Below, piece by piece: positions 23,167 through 34,657 of a DNA stretch of 64,000 nucleotides. The position numbers were made by a program, and so were the translations under genes. Numbering within the stretch: position 1 is the stretch's first letter; each line of letters starts with the position of its first letter. A model generated the notes under the pieces. The model was not told where the DNA came from, made no database searches, and was given only the letters and a program-made list of their open reading frames with translations. The DNA is taken from assembly GCA_014529385.2 (NCBI GenBank), contig CM043960.1, positions 23,076,896 through 23,140,895 on the forward strand, given 5' to 3'. This stretch comes from Adiantum capillus-veneris. Its lineage: Eukaryota; Streptophyta; Polypodiopsida; Polypodiales; Pteridaceae.

Positions 23167-24488
23167 ATTGAGCTTGGGAAAGGCAAACTCAGTCTGGCTT
23201 TGACTTGGGTTCGAAGCCTAGATGCACGAATTTTAGGGCAATCCTTAATGTAGTGATCCTTCATATTAGGGCAATGACGGCAGGGAGGAGACCCTTTGGG
23301 CAGAGGGCATTTGCTTTGGTAATGACCATGTTCCCCGCATCTGTAGCACAAAATGGGCCGATTCACTGGACGAGTCGAAGGACGAGGTGGTCCTTGCTCC
23401 ACGGAGTTGGAGGTGGAGGCATAGAAGCTGTAAGGTGGTGAGGGGGCATGGGTATGATAAAAGCTCTGAGAGGGAAAAGTGCTCTGCATACCTTGCATAG
23501 GAGGGGTTGTCAGCAAAGGTGGCATATGGTGTGGATGGCCACAGGGAGAAACCATGTTGGATGCATGTGCTGGCCCTTGCTGAAGAGAAGGACCAAGACT
23601 TTGCTGTATTTGTCGCAATCCCTTGAGGTAGTAACAATCCTTGTCCTCATGTCCAGATTTTTCATAGAAGTGGTAGTAAACCCGAAGGGGGCATTCTTGT
23701 GGAGGGTGCCCTGGAGAGCGGCATGAGCTACACCAAACCATAGCCTTAGTCTCTCGCTGACACTTAAGCTCTTCTAGCTCGCGTCTAATTTGTTCCAATG
23801 CCTCATGATGTGGAGGTTTCTCTTGTCTAAGAGAGAAGGACCTCTCCTCTTGAAGAGCTCGCTGTAACTTTAGAGCTTCCATTTCCCTGCATAAACAAGT
23901 TAAAGGATCAAAAGGACTTTCCAAAAACACAGAGGGGGTCTCTATGTGAGGGGGGTTGGTGAACAGCTTACTAGCCCCCTCTATCCTCGTAGCAGCTGCG
24001 ATGAACTCCTCCAGAGTGGCGTCGGGTCGGAGACTCTCTCGTAGTTTTTGCTGAGAACTTTTGGGAAGCGCCTTCTCTACCCACTTGTTAACCATAAATT
24101 CACCTGGTTGCTGGGGAAGCTTGGAAACCAGAGACTTGGTTTTCGTCATAAGTTCTGCAAAAGTCTCCTCTCGCTGGAGCACCATGTTGGCTAACTCATC
24201 CAACACCTTCTCCTGGTAGTCACCGTGCCTGAAAGCTGCACAGAATTGTTGTCTTAAGGCTGCCCAAGTTGCAAAATGGTTCTCTGCAAACTGGATGTAC
24301 CATTTTTCTTCTAAGCCATCCAAGGTGGATGGAAAGAGTACTAAATAAGCATCTTCTTCGTTAAGACCACAACCCCTACACAGAGATACAACCCTCCTTG
24401 CATGGTCTTCAACATCTTCTGAAGAAAGACCTTTGAATGTAGGGAACTTGATGTTTACCTTAGAAAAAACGCTAGCCAATGGCTCCAT
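23163..24488 (-). CDS. Gag polyprotein with multiple zinc knuckles
   Basis: 441 residues, uninterrupted. The N-terminal ~190 residues have the capsid-like pattern of plant LTR-element gag (FPTFKGLSSEDVEDHARR, LDGLEEKWYIQF, WAALRQQFCAAFRHGDYQEK). A charged helical stretch (LQRALQEERSFSLRQEK) precedes the nucleocapsid. Knuckles: CSSCRSPGHPPQEC (CCHC), a degenerate YYHFYEKSGHEDKDC, then CYRCGEHGHYQSKC (CCHC) and CRHCPNMKDHYIKDC (longer spacing). Gag packages element RNA and builds the particle. This is the best preserved ORF in the element and may still be intact. The ATG at 24488 (MEPLASVF) is a sensible start. The antisense ORFs at 23205-23726 are shadows. Confidence 0.85.
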   Translation of the reverse strand: MEPLASVFSKVNIKFPTFKGLSSEDVEDHARRVVSLCRGCGLNEEDAYLVLFPSTLDGLEEKWYIQFAENHFATWAALRQQFCAAFRHGDYQEKVLDELANMVLQREETFAELMTKTKSLVSKLPQQPGEFMVNKWVEKALPKSSQQKLRESLRPDATLEEFIAAATRIEGASKLFTNPPHIETPSVFLESPFDPLTCLCREMEALKLQRALQEERSFSLRQEKPPHHEALEQIRRELEELKCQRETKAMVWCSSCRSPGHPPQECPLRVYYHFYEKSGHEDKDCYYLKGLRQIQQSLGPSLQQGPAHASNMVSPCGHPHHMPPLLTTPPMQGMQSTFPSQSFYHTHAPSPPYSFYASTSNSVEQGPPRPSTRPVNRPILCYRCGEHGHYQSKCPLPKGSPPCRHCPNMKDHYIKDCPKIRASRLRTQVKARLSLPFPSSI

Positions 24489-24800
24489 GACCCCTTGCTG
24501 AGCCTATTGCTCAGTAGCCTGTTGTAGCAAAATAGGAGAGAGCTTCACTAGAGAAGTTGATCTGGAAGATGTGGAACCGGAGGGAGGAATGGGTGATGCC
24601 GTATGTGGAGGTATGGGTGATGAGGTTGATGGACTTCTAAGAGGTTCCAAGGTTCGTCTTCTGTTGTAGTACTTCAAAGGACTCAGGAGTGCGCTTTGAC
24701 GCTCGACTGACCGCCTTGTATGGGTCATGTAGCGACCACCAAATCAACCAAGCTTTGGGCCAGAAAACCTTGAACTGGCTGAAAATTGGTCTGGACTCTA

Positions 24801-24930
24801 CTAGACCAGGCAAGTGACTAGACCAGGCTGGACCAGGGACGAGGAGTACTAGACCAGGATCTAGACTAGGCAAGTGACTAGACCAGGCTGTACCAGGGAC
24901 GAGGAGGACTAGACCAGGGTCGAGGAGGTC
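24801..24930. repeat. 60-bp tandem repeats in element leader
   Basis: CTAGACCAGGCAAGTGACTA at 24801 recurs as CTAGACTAGGCAAGTGACTA at 24861, an exact 60-base period, followed by a partial third unit with ACTAGACCAGGGTCGAGGAG. It lies in the leader between the 5' LTR and gag. Confidence 0.9.
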
Positions 24931-25126
24931 TAGACCAGAGACAACGGCAGGTTGGACCAGGGCGAGAGATGACTAGGGCGAGAGAGGACCAGACCCGTTG
25001 GACCAGGCGAGAGGAGAATAGTGCAATGCAAGGTCGGTGAAGCTGGCCCAACTAGCTTCAAGATTTGCACCTCACAGAGTGAGATTTCAGTTGAGGTCCC
25101 ACCGTGATCGCCAAAATGAGAGCACC

Positions 25127-25695
25127 TGTAGCGCGGATAATGTGTCGTGCTCTCTACAGTGGGTGGTCCTCGGTGCAATGTGCGTGACAATCTCACTCAA
25201 ACAGACTGAATCTCCCTCAACAGACTGAACAGAAAGAAACAATAGACGTCAACAGAGCTTGCAAAGACACAACAATAGACCAGCACATATGACTCGACTA
25301 TCTCAAAGACTGATATAGACTCTGGCGTGGTGGCACACTCAGCTCGAGCCTAGGACTCACAGGTACAATGGGGGTGTCGAGGCTCAGATGTGCCAGGATG
25401 GTGCAGACGTGCTCTGTGTAAAAGACTCACTGTACACAACTGCGTCGCTGGACCAGAGGTGAAGATGATGATCGCGATGACCAACCCCTACTACTCATAT
25501 GTACCACCATAAAGAGCCACCAACGGCTCATAAATGTCAGCCATGTGGTGACCTGGCCACAAGGTCCACTGACCACTGTCGGTACCCTGCCACGTGTCAC
25601 TCCTAGGCCAGAGGGTCCAGAGGGTCCGTCTAGTGTGAACCAGCCTAGACCAACTGTACTGACCGTGTCCTATGAAAGTGACACTATAGCCTACA
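25127..25695 (-). repeat. 5' LTR of the tubulin-carrying element
   Basis: 569 bp, TGTAGCG...CCTACA on the plus strand, paired with 19381-19957; TSD GGAGG follows. Inside the LTR on the minus strand the leader reads GGTGCTCTCATTT then TGGCGATCACGGTGGGAC. The latter starts with TGG and is a candidate, not exactly adjacent, PBS. Confidence 0.88.
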
Positions 25696-26270
25696 GGAGG
25701 CCATGTTGAAGTTGCAAGATTTGGATTCTTGTGCTCCTTACACTCCGAGACATTGTCAATGCCCACGGCTACCCACCTTTTTGCTCACGGCATTTCAAAA
25801 CGCTAGGTGGCAAAAACAAGTGGGGGTAAGATATTGTCATTGCAAAGAGGTGGGGTTTGTGGATCGGCACTATCGAGAGGCCTTTTAAGGCACACCGTTT
25901 TAAAATGCAGGCAACAACAGGCCTTTGAGAGGGTGGTGGACATCGGGGGTATCATAAAATGCAAGAAGAGAGTGGGGGCCCATTAGACGTAATGTTATAA
26001 AATGTTGTTGGGAGTGGGGAGCTTTGCCATCGATGGTGGCTTTCCTGGGACCGTTTCAAAATGCTGCGCGCAAAGGGTGGGGATGCGGCATCAACGAGCA
26101 GCATTTCAAAACATTTTCAATGCCAAGGGCGTGTCAAGAATGCAAGGGGGGTTTCCGATTGAGACCGAAAGTCTAGCATTTTGAGATGCCATCACCCACA
26201 TCTCCAATTTCTCTTCTTCACGGAAACGTTCTCCATGCCTTCTCTTGAAGATGACACCTTGCCCCACCAA

Positions 26271-26336
26271 GGCTATGATACCATGTCAAAGTCGACGATG
26301 CAAAAGCGTAGAGACCAAGGGGAGAAAGGCGCGCGC

Positions 26337-26398
<62 letters not shown>

Positions 26399-26588
26399 TA
26401 CAATTGAACCAACCAACCTTGGCAATGAATTGATGATAAGACAATGGGGGACTGAGGGTTGCTTATATACCAACCTCAATGAATTGCCCTACCCAGACTT
26501 TGACAAATAACTAAAATAAATACCTAAAAGCCAAACTAAATAATGGGATCACATTGGGCAGTTCACTTGAGTTTCCAAAACTCTAACA
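26271..26588 (-). repeat. Copia-like LTR with adjacent iMet PBS
   Basis: In minus orientation the LTR starts TGTTAGAG (26588) and ends CTTTGACA (26284). It is followed directly by TGGTATCATAGCC (26283-26271), one base different from the standard iMet PBS TGGTATCAGAGCC. A (GA)n tract fills 26338-26396 and a GCTTATATA box lies near 26459. The sequence leftward to 25.7 kb should be the element's leader, but no gag or pol is readable there, so the copy is truncated. Confidence 0.7.
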
Positions 26589-26911
26589 CCCTATTTGGAT
26601 GCGATGCATGCCATGGGAATGTAAAGTTGTCTCTGTCGTTGATCTTGAAGCATCTATGAGTTATTCAATTTGAGAATGCATATCCCAAGGGTGCTTTGAA
26701 GTATTATAGATTGATACCATGATGGTATGCTTTGTGGGTTTGTATGTATAGTTTGGGTTTGTTGGGTAAGTGCATGGGTAGCAGGGGTTTGCAGATTGGG
26801 TGTCAGTGTGTGTGATTACTAGGGGATGGGGGTGCTATGGAAACCGTAGGCTTTAGAGAGGCAGTTGTGTGTGTGCGCTAGGTGTGCTCCTCATTTCACC
26901 TTTCCATCTTG

Positions 26912-26928
26912 TGGTGCCCCCACTGAGG
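26912..26928 (+). other. Candidate primer-binding site
   Basis: TGGTGCCCCCACTGAGG, identical over 17 bases to 40894-40910. In both places a gag-like coding stretch follows on the plus strand. Starting with TGG and preceding gag, it fits a retroelement PBS. Which tRNA it matches I cannot say. Confidence 0.55.
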
Positions 26929-27073
26929 AACACACTGATCGCTCAAGGAATGGTGAACACACTGATCGCTCAAGGAATGGTTTAGTAATGTGGTTCCAAA
27001 TTGCAAGCTAGTGTTATCAAGTGAATAAGATGCTGAAGATTCAATATCATATGTGGAGCTGTGGATGTAGTCG

Positions 27074-28800
27074 ATGACAATGGTGACCATATTTGAAGCT
27101 AAGTTGAGGGCTATGCCACTAGTGATGCAAGGAAAATCCAAAGCTTGGTTGAGGGGTTGGAAGTTTTTGATCGGCATTCATGGAAGGTGGTTCAAGTTTC
27201 TTTTATCCAAGAAGAGGATTTTGCATGTAGATTTGGATACAAAACTCAAGGAATTGAAGCAAGATGTGGGTGAAGAATTTGGTGTGTTTTTAGACAGGTT
27301 CGAAGCTATTTGGAGACAATCAACTGCTACTATCCAATTTCAAAATGGAGATGTTTTCAAGGTCAAGAGGCTCATGGAAAGCTTGCACCCAAATAAGAGA
27401 GAAAGTGAAGTATGGAGGTCCACAAACGTATGCCGATGTGGTGTTTGTTGCAAAAATCAAGAGCAGGAAAGTAAAGCAGAAGCTGGAGGTGGGACTCCTC
27501 AATCCTAGAGATTATGCTACTATACCGTGCAAAGAGCAACCAAGGATGACACATACAACTAGCCAAGGGGTAAGACAGGGTGCATATTTTATGCCTGATG
27601 TTTCTCAGGCAGTCATATAGGAAGAAAGTGACGGGTGCTTCAACAAGGAAGCAAGCCTTGAAAGGGTGCCATATATAGCTATACATGAAGACCAGGTTGT
27701 AGTAGGTTCTAAAGGATAAAGTGCAAAACAAGAGGTCAAGCTTGACATAGAGACGGTGGAACCAATTAAAGAATAAGATGAAGATTGGGAAGTGATGCTT
27801 GAGGTGGAAGTCAATGCTAGAATTTGAAGACATAGGGGAGGAAAATTATCTACTATCTACATCAGAGCTAGAAGAAGACAAAGCAGAGGTATGTCGAGAT
27901 GGTTTGTCTATGCTGGGGGTGGGGAAACCTTGTCCTAGGGGACATGTAGAGGTGCACTATAAGGTTCCAGATTTGGTGTGTGGCCATGGAAAGGTGGATC
28001 CAACAATTGACTCTAAGAGACTGGTATATGTACAACCTATGAGATCGAGGTTACATACAAAGAAACAGGTGTTGCCAACCTTACAAGTGATAAACTATGG
28101 GGTGAGTTTTTGTATTCCTTTTCCAATGATGTGGTGTTTGAAGAGCAAGTAGAGGTAGATTGTGAGAGTGAAGAAGCACTTCTAGAGTTGGTAGTTGAGC
28201 AATTTAATCTAGTCTATGATGGACACGTTGAAGATTTAGCAGAGCATGTTCTTGGGGCTAAAGAGTTGGATATTGGGTTAGTTCTTGAGCTAGTTATAGA
28301 GCTTTTGGATACAAGTTTGCGAGGGGAGCAAGTATGCTTGGCTATGCAGCAAGTGGAGGAAAACAACAAGGTATTGCATCTTTATGCTATGTTGTTGATG
28401 GAATTGTTATTGAAGGTTTCTTTGTAAGGTGCTATGCATCAATTTTGGTGCGGCTTACATGATGTGGACCATGCTATGGAGTTCTCTCTAGGAGGTGGTG
28501 GCGGGACAATTGTTATGGTGCAAGTGCTTCAAGCAAGGTATATATGCTTACAATGGACAAGAAAGCTTACATATACAGTGAGATAAAGAGTTACATGCTA
28601 TTGTGGTGGCCTATTTTTGGGTTTATAGGTGGTTAGTGCCGCATATTTGATTTGAGAGATAATGGCTATTATCTATGGGAAGTGGATGCTTTGGGTTTTG
28701 ACCCAAGTAGTAAAAGCTATGGCTTATGCTAGGTAGGTTGCTTTATTTTTTATCCAGGTGGAATTTATACCATGTATGGGGGATCTCAACGCTTTCCGCT
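27074..28800 (+). pseudogene. Decayed LTR-element gag/pol relic
   Basis: Frame 27074-27508 has a gag-like pattern (MTMVTIFEAKLRAMPLVMQG, KSKAWLRGWKFLIGI, LKELKQDVGEEFGVFLDRF). Later frames (27799-28152, 28110-28427) are acidic and without an identifiable domain. Around 28560-28640 ELHAIVVAYFWVYRWLVPH vaguely recalls the RNase H segment of Ty3/gypsy elements, but stops and frame changes leave this uncertain. The relic ends where the solo LTR was inserted at 28812. The candidate PBS at 26912 gives the orientation. Confidence 0.45.
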
Positions 28801-28806
28801 AGATCT

Positions 28807-28811
28807 TGGAA
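28807..28811. other. Target-site duplication TGGAA (left)
   Basis: TGGAA precedes the solo LTR and recurs at 30402-30406 immediately after it. Confidence 0.88.
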
Positions 28812-30401
28812 TGTAACATTTAATGGCCTAATAACTTATGTGTAGCGGAAATTAGCATGAACATAGTGGGCATTTCATTAGAATAGATTCCTAATGAGAA
28901 TTACAAGAGTGCTTGGGTGGAGAGAGCAACAAAAAGCATAACACCTAGTTAGATAGCATCGACAATACTTTCAAAAGAGAGAGAAATTAAGCTATTGACA
29001 ACAGTTGAGGACCGGATTTGCATGGAGCCGGTCCCCCCTCCAAAAGGCTTTGTATTATGGTTTCTCCCATCAAGAGAGACATTGTACAATACAATTCTTT
29101 GTGTTCCTTCAAGACTAGCTAGTGCAATGAAGATGGAAGCTTCATACACCAAGCAAAACACTTAATCAAACACAACTTGAATTATCCCCGTTCTCAGACC
29201 CAAGACCTCACACACCTTCAAAGATGGTGAGAGGTAGCAGGGTTTGAGAGTAGATTGAGAGGAAGAAGGAGTATCTTACGAGAAAGATGTACATCTCCTC
29301 ACATAATCACTCATATTAGCATAGCTTAGCTTAGTAATTAGCTTGGTAGAGGAGATGAGCATGCATTGAAGCTTGGCTCTTGGTTGGATTTGCATCCACA
29401 TGCCAAGAGAGTGTTGATGTAGGCGTCTATCTCACAAGCTTGGAGTAGGTGATGAGCTCTCCATTAAAGCTTGGGAGGAGATAGAGTATTCTTCCTTCAC
29501 ACATGGTCCAGTGTGAGTGTGTGTGTGTCAATGCCAAGCAAAAATCAGCCCCCTCTCTCTCTTGGGCGAGCCCTAGCTGCTAATTTGGTCTGGCTTTTGC
29601 CTCATTGGACCTCCCCAAGTCAAGCCAATAGGTATTAAGCAGCATAAGTGATAGCCTTCTGACATGTGTCCCCCTTTCCCCTTTTGTGAGAGCTTTAGGT
29701 AATTAAATAATTAAACTAAACTCTCATTGGACCCCTTTGTCTCCTGGCCAATAGAAATCAGGCAAGCCATGGGGCTTCTGAATGCTCATTGGACCCTTTG
29801 GGAGACTGCCCAATAGTCTTCTAGGAGACTTAATTCTCATTGGTTTCTTTTATTAAATGTTTTTAAATAAATTAAACTACATTTACTCTAGCTTAATTCT
29901 CATTGGTCCACTTCAAGGGTCTTCCAATAGGAATTGGGCACACCTTGTGGGCATCTGGCCTAGGAAGCTGACATGTGTCCCTCATTCCCTTTGTGTAAAG
30001 GGAGCCTGTGTGTGTGTGTGTGGCTTTCTCTCTCATCCCCTACCTTTGGGGCTCGCCCCCTCCCATGTAGGGATGTGCAAAGACTTTTAGGGCACACACA
30101 AAGCATCCAATTTTCCCTAGGGTTGACCTTTGGACACAACCTTTGAATTTTGGAACCTTAGCATTTTGGAAGTCTTAATGGGCTGAACCTTAGGGACTTT
30201 TTAGCCCATTGTTGCACATGGCTCTTTTGCAGATGGGCCCCCCTTTGGATCCCTATTTTCCCTCCTTTGGATCCCTACTGTGGCCGGTCTGCTGGCTTAA
30301 CCAATATTCTAGCTTTTTCTCCCTTGGCACTTCCCCACATTAAATGATCAGTTTAATATGAGAAAATCATTTAGGAGAATTAGATATTGATTATTATGAC
30401 A
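28812..30401 (-). mobile_element. Solo LTR of the chromovirus family
   Basis: 1590 bp, beginning TGTAAC and ending TATGACA. It aligns along its length with the chromovirus LTRs: GAGGACCGGATTT then GGAGCCGGTCCCCCCTCC, CCCAAGACCTCA and TTAAATGATCAGTTTAATATG. It is more diverged than those two are from each other. Perfect 5-bp TSDs with no internal region indicate unequal recombination between the LTRs of a former full-length element. Confidence 0.9.
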
Positions 30402-31940
30402 TGGAAGATTGTGCAGGTGATGATTCTTCTCTATATATCTCGATGCTATCTATATAGCTAATATACATCACATTTTATTATATAATCTTATTATATCTAT
30501 GCCACTACTAGCTATATCATTTTCCCTTATGGAGTCTTAATATACCTAAATAATGTTATGGTTAAGCATGAATGATGGTGCAATCAGAGATGGTCTATCC
30601 ATGGGGAGGTTGGAAGCCAGTGAATGGAAGTTTGCAGGCAGAGGGAAAAGTGGTTGAGCATGTGCTAGGTGCTGGATACAGCTGTTCAAGTCAAAATATG
30701 TGTGTCAAATGTGGAAATTACCAAGTTAAAGATGGCTTGCAGCTCTACTAGTCGGGATGCTTAAAGGTGGGTGGATTTCATCATCAGACAGTGCCATGAT
30801 GTATGCAGAATGCTTGCTCCATTTGGGAAAGTTTAAAGCTCCTTAGATGCTATAAGTTCAATGTCTAGTAGATCTCCATTGGAATGTTATGACGTGCTCT
30901 GATGGCTGAGGTTTTTTGATGGTCAGTTGTAGCCATGAAATCATCAACACGAGCAATGGTTCTTTTATGGATTAATTGCATGCAATGGAAAGCTTGAAGT
31001 GGATGGTTGGCCATGTGATATCCCTTGTGTGGTCGTTTGCTCAATTCAAAAGAAGGGGTGGAGCTTTTACATGGGAAAGAGTAGTTTATAGGGGGAGTTT
31101 TTTAGCATAGATGAAAAATAGAAGGAATGGAGTGGGTGTAAGAGGAGTCTAAGGGAGACTTTTTTTTTAATGCAGAGGGCATGCAAGCAAGAGGTGGTGG
31201 CATAAAGAGTCTTTAAGCATGATAAGAAAGGATGGCAAGAAAGTGGGGGAAGGTGGTTAATTTGGGAGTTAAAAAGGTATTTTTTTAATGTGTAGTTTAG
31301 GAAGGCATGCGAGGAAGGGTATGTAAAGGGGTGTGAGCAATCGAAGGTAGTCGATGGCGTGGGAAAGAGGACCAAGAAAATATTTATTTTAAGTGGTGCT
31401 AGAATTAGCTTAAAGCTATTAAAAAAATTTGAACCTGAAGGTGGACAGATGGGTCGAGTTTTGGCCATGCAAACTCCAGAGAAGGGAGAGGAAGATACAA
31501 AAAAAGAAAGTTACATGAAGGGAGTCATCAGTTGTAGTTAAAAGGGAGAACAAGAGAACACTAAAAAAATGAGGATGGTGGCCGTAAGCAAGAAAGCGCT
31601 ATAGGAGTAGGGGAGCTTCTGGGTGATGGCATTGTAAGAAGCATTAGGAAATTTTGGAGGTCATTTGGAGGGCCTTATTGAAGAGAGAGAAAAGAAGGCG
31701 CAACCAATGAGAAGCAACCTTACATAATGTAAAAATGCATGGAAAATATCACAAAAATGAAAGAAAGCATTTTAAAATATTGAGATTTGTTCCATTTTCG
31801 TAAGGTAACTTTCTCGTCTCACAAAGTAGGGTCCACTGCCAGTAGCCGTCAAGTTGCTGAAACCTAACTACTGATTGATAGCTAACTCTCTCCCTTCATT
31901 AAAAGATATCCACTACCTTTATGAAAGGCTTTCAAAACTC
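30402..31940. other. No recognisable gene
   Basis: About 1.5 kb of AT-rich to average-composition sequence after the solo LTR. The open frames (for example 31067-31468 minus and 31359-31541 plus) are short, lack family motifs and have unremarkable composition. I see no repeats shared with the rest of the window. Confidence 0.5.
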
Positions 31941-31960
31941 ATTCTCCTTCCATTATAGCT

Positions 31961-33250
31961 ATGGATTCGTCTTCTTCCCGCCCAAGAAGTTCTAGAGATT
32001 TCTCTACACTGTCCTCAACTAACCTCACCATTAGTGTGCGAAGAAGACCATGTAGTAGCGTAAGCACTATCTCAATCTCAAACTCTCTCACTATAGATAA
32101 TAGGTGGCAAGAGAAAATGATAAGCAAAGGTTCTTGGGTTCTTATAAAGCCACCAAGGAGAAAAAGCTCGAAAGCAACAAATATGTTTCGTTTTGCATGG
32201 AAAGCAAGAGTTCTGGATTTCAAAGTCGAGGTTGGTAAGAAGACTGTGAAAGAGGTCTTTGTTCAACATGTTTTCACTCACTGTGATGTGATTGCTAATG
32301 GCGACGATGTCTCCATGGTGCATAATCGACGGTGCAACTATGAGTTAATTATTTAGCACTCCTCTATAAATGTTATCTTATATTTCAACTGTGAATCTGT
32401 TTTTTTCTTTTCTTATTACATATATTTAAATAGGTTATACATAAGTTTGTATTTATTTCTATTCTTTTACATTCACAAATGTTTATCCTTCCTCATATGA
32501 GGAATGGGAGACACTGGAGTGCATTATACTGCTCCTCAATGTCTCATCTCTATGACCCATGCTCATATTGGGGTCTTGCAATATGCGGGCAAAACTAGCA
32601 AAAGCCCACGAGGGCATTTTCTTCTATGACCATTTCTACCAACTCAATCAAAGGAATCAAAGAGGAGTGTTGGTGAAGGTTTCACTAACAACCAACTGGA
32701 ACTTTGTGGATTGGCCCGTTCCTGACACAACAATGAGTGAGACATTGAGGAGCAGGCTCTATAGGGATGTTCAGAGGTCTCTCCGAAACTCTGTACCCAC
32801 TGAATTGGTGAAACTTGCAAATTTTTGTCCTATTGGTCTCTTTGTTGAGTTATTTCATACCTGCAATGCTAAAACTATGTTGCTCTGCAAATCATCTGAT
32901 TCCCTCTTATGTGATAAGCTTCTTGATCGAGGGTAGTATGTAAAAGAAACAGATGGCATATGTTGCAAGATTTCTCTTGACACTTTCATTGTCAAGTATA
33001 TTCTTGCAACATAGACATTAATAATCTCCTTTTGGTACAAGAGTTCTCACATTGTTGAAGGTTACTATGTGCCTATGGATCAAGAAGCAGCAAGTTTGGC
33101 AAACAATGTTGTCATAGACGTCGAAGTGGAGGACAAAGACCTAAATCTTATGATAGTAATTACAATAAGGCAGCAATGCAATCTTTTGCAACTTCAACAT
33201 GCCATAGTGGAAGAGACTGCCAACATTGACTCCATAAAGTTTTGATCTTG
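31961..33250 (+). CDS. Unrecognised gene candidate, possibly spliced
   Basis: The ATG at 31961 begins a 131-residue frame with a Ser-rich start (MDSSSSRPRSSRDFSTLSS), then KGSWVLIKPPRRKSSKATNM and FAWKARVLDFKVEVGKKTVK. About 200 bases on, a 125-residue frame (32559-32936) reads LAKAHEGIFFYDHFYQLNQR, VSLTTNWNFVDWPVPD and SLRNSVPTELVKLANFCPIG. Both have balanced, protein-like composition and lie on the same strand with T-rich, intron-like sequence between them. A third weak stretch runs to about 33250. I do not recognise a domain. It could be a host gene, a gene relic, or part of an unannotated transposon. Confidence 0.35.
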
Positions 33251-33409
33251 CTGGGAGGACGAAGAGTAATGCAACGAAGGGAGAAGCATTTTCTGTGTGA
33301 AGATCTTTCTGGCCGTATTCAAATTGTGCCCATGTAATCTAGCCTGAATGGATTCAACGAAATGTAACTTTTTTGACTAGTTTAATCTTAATATCAAGTG
33401 TTTGCTCAA

Positions 33410-33413
<4 letters not shown>

Positions 33414-33487
<74 letters not shown>
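33414..33487. repeat. (CT)n microsatellite
   Basis: Uninterrupted CT dinucleotides between the plus-strand gene candidate and the minus-strand C48-like gene. Confidence 0.95.
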
Positions 33488-33490
<3 letters not shown>

Positions 33491-34657
33491 AGTATTCGAA
33501 ACACATAGACAAGTAGACAGTATCAATTCAATGTCAAAACAATGAATCCTAAGTATATTTGTAAGTACAAATTCCGATGTGCTCAATGGGCTTAAGTACA
33601 TTCCTTGCAGATATGGGACCAAAATGACCTCTAGGTAAAAATCGTGAAGATGCCCTTCAAATGAAGGTGGGAAAATAGTAGTGCTGAGTGGATTAAGTAA
33701 ACCCTTATGTGGTGTGTCATCAATCAACAAAGTATTGAGAGCATCATAAGGCACATTGATCTGTTCAAAGGCTTGTAGAAAAGTGGTACATTAGCTTTAG
33801 TTGGGTGGAAATGTCTCGCAATGGTATTACAATTTCTTTGACTATACACAAAATAAAAATCCAATCTTTGAATTTCAGCCAAATTGCAAACTATGGAAAC
33901 AAGGAAATTCAAGTTTTGGGCCTGCATTAAAGAACAGATAACAACCCTAACCGTGGAATCAAAAAAATTAAAAATTCCTTTGTGCGTGGTCAAATTACTA
34001 CTCTGAGATTTCCCAAGCGAAAACTACGTAAATCAGAGATCTCTGTATGTACACTGTACGACTGTTGTAGCAGCAACAATCCATTGAGATCCAAAATAAT
34101 TAGTCTTTGCAATCATTGTGTGCATACATATAAGTAGTTAGAAACAAACAAGAGTATATTATTTAAGTACAATGGATATTACCGAACAACCATATCTACT
34201 TGAAGCAAGAGTCCATACTGGTCATTTCTAATGTTGACATTCTGTTGTTGAGTGTTAATGTTCCCTTTTGTATTGCCAAGGGTATCCACCTCTTGTGGTT
34301 GTGCAATAAAGGACTCTTGTGTTTCCATGGCCGAATGGCTAACTTGTTATGTTGTCTGTTCCTGGCTTTGATTTGCAATGTTGGCCGCCTCCTCTACATG
34401 GTCTAGACACTCTGTATCTTCCCTTGGCTCTGAAGAGCTCTTCACATCAGAAATTACAGGATCTTGGACTCCTTCATATTGATCATGTGCCTCATTTTGT
34501 TCCACAATAATAGGCACTCCTCCCTTATCCTCCTCTACTTGGCCTAGACCCTCTGTTGCATTCTTGGGCTCTAAAGAGCATTTTACATCTGTATTTCAAG
34601 AGCTTGGTCTACTTTACATTGATCAACCGGTGTCTGTTCCTCTAATATGGGGTCAGT

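Noticed and set aside
23205..23726. Plus-strand frames of 78 and 92 codons
   Set aside because: Antisense of the intact gag ORF (24488-23163).
28440..28800. RNase H/RT of the 26.9-kb relic
   Set aside because: Only one vague ELHAIVVAYFWVYRW match, with stops on both sides; mentioned in the relic entry but not called as a separate domain.
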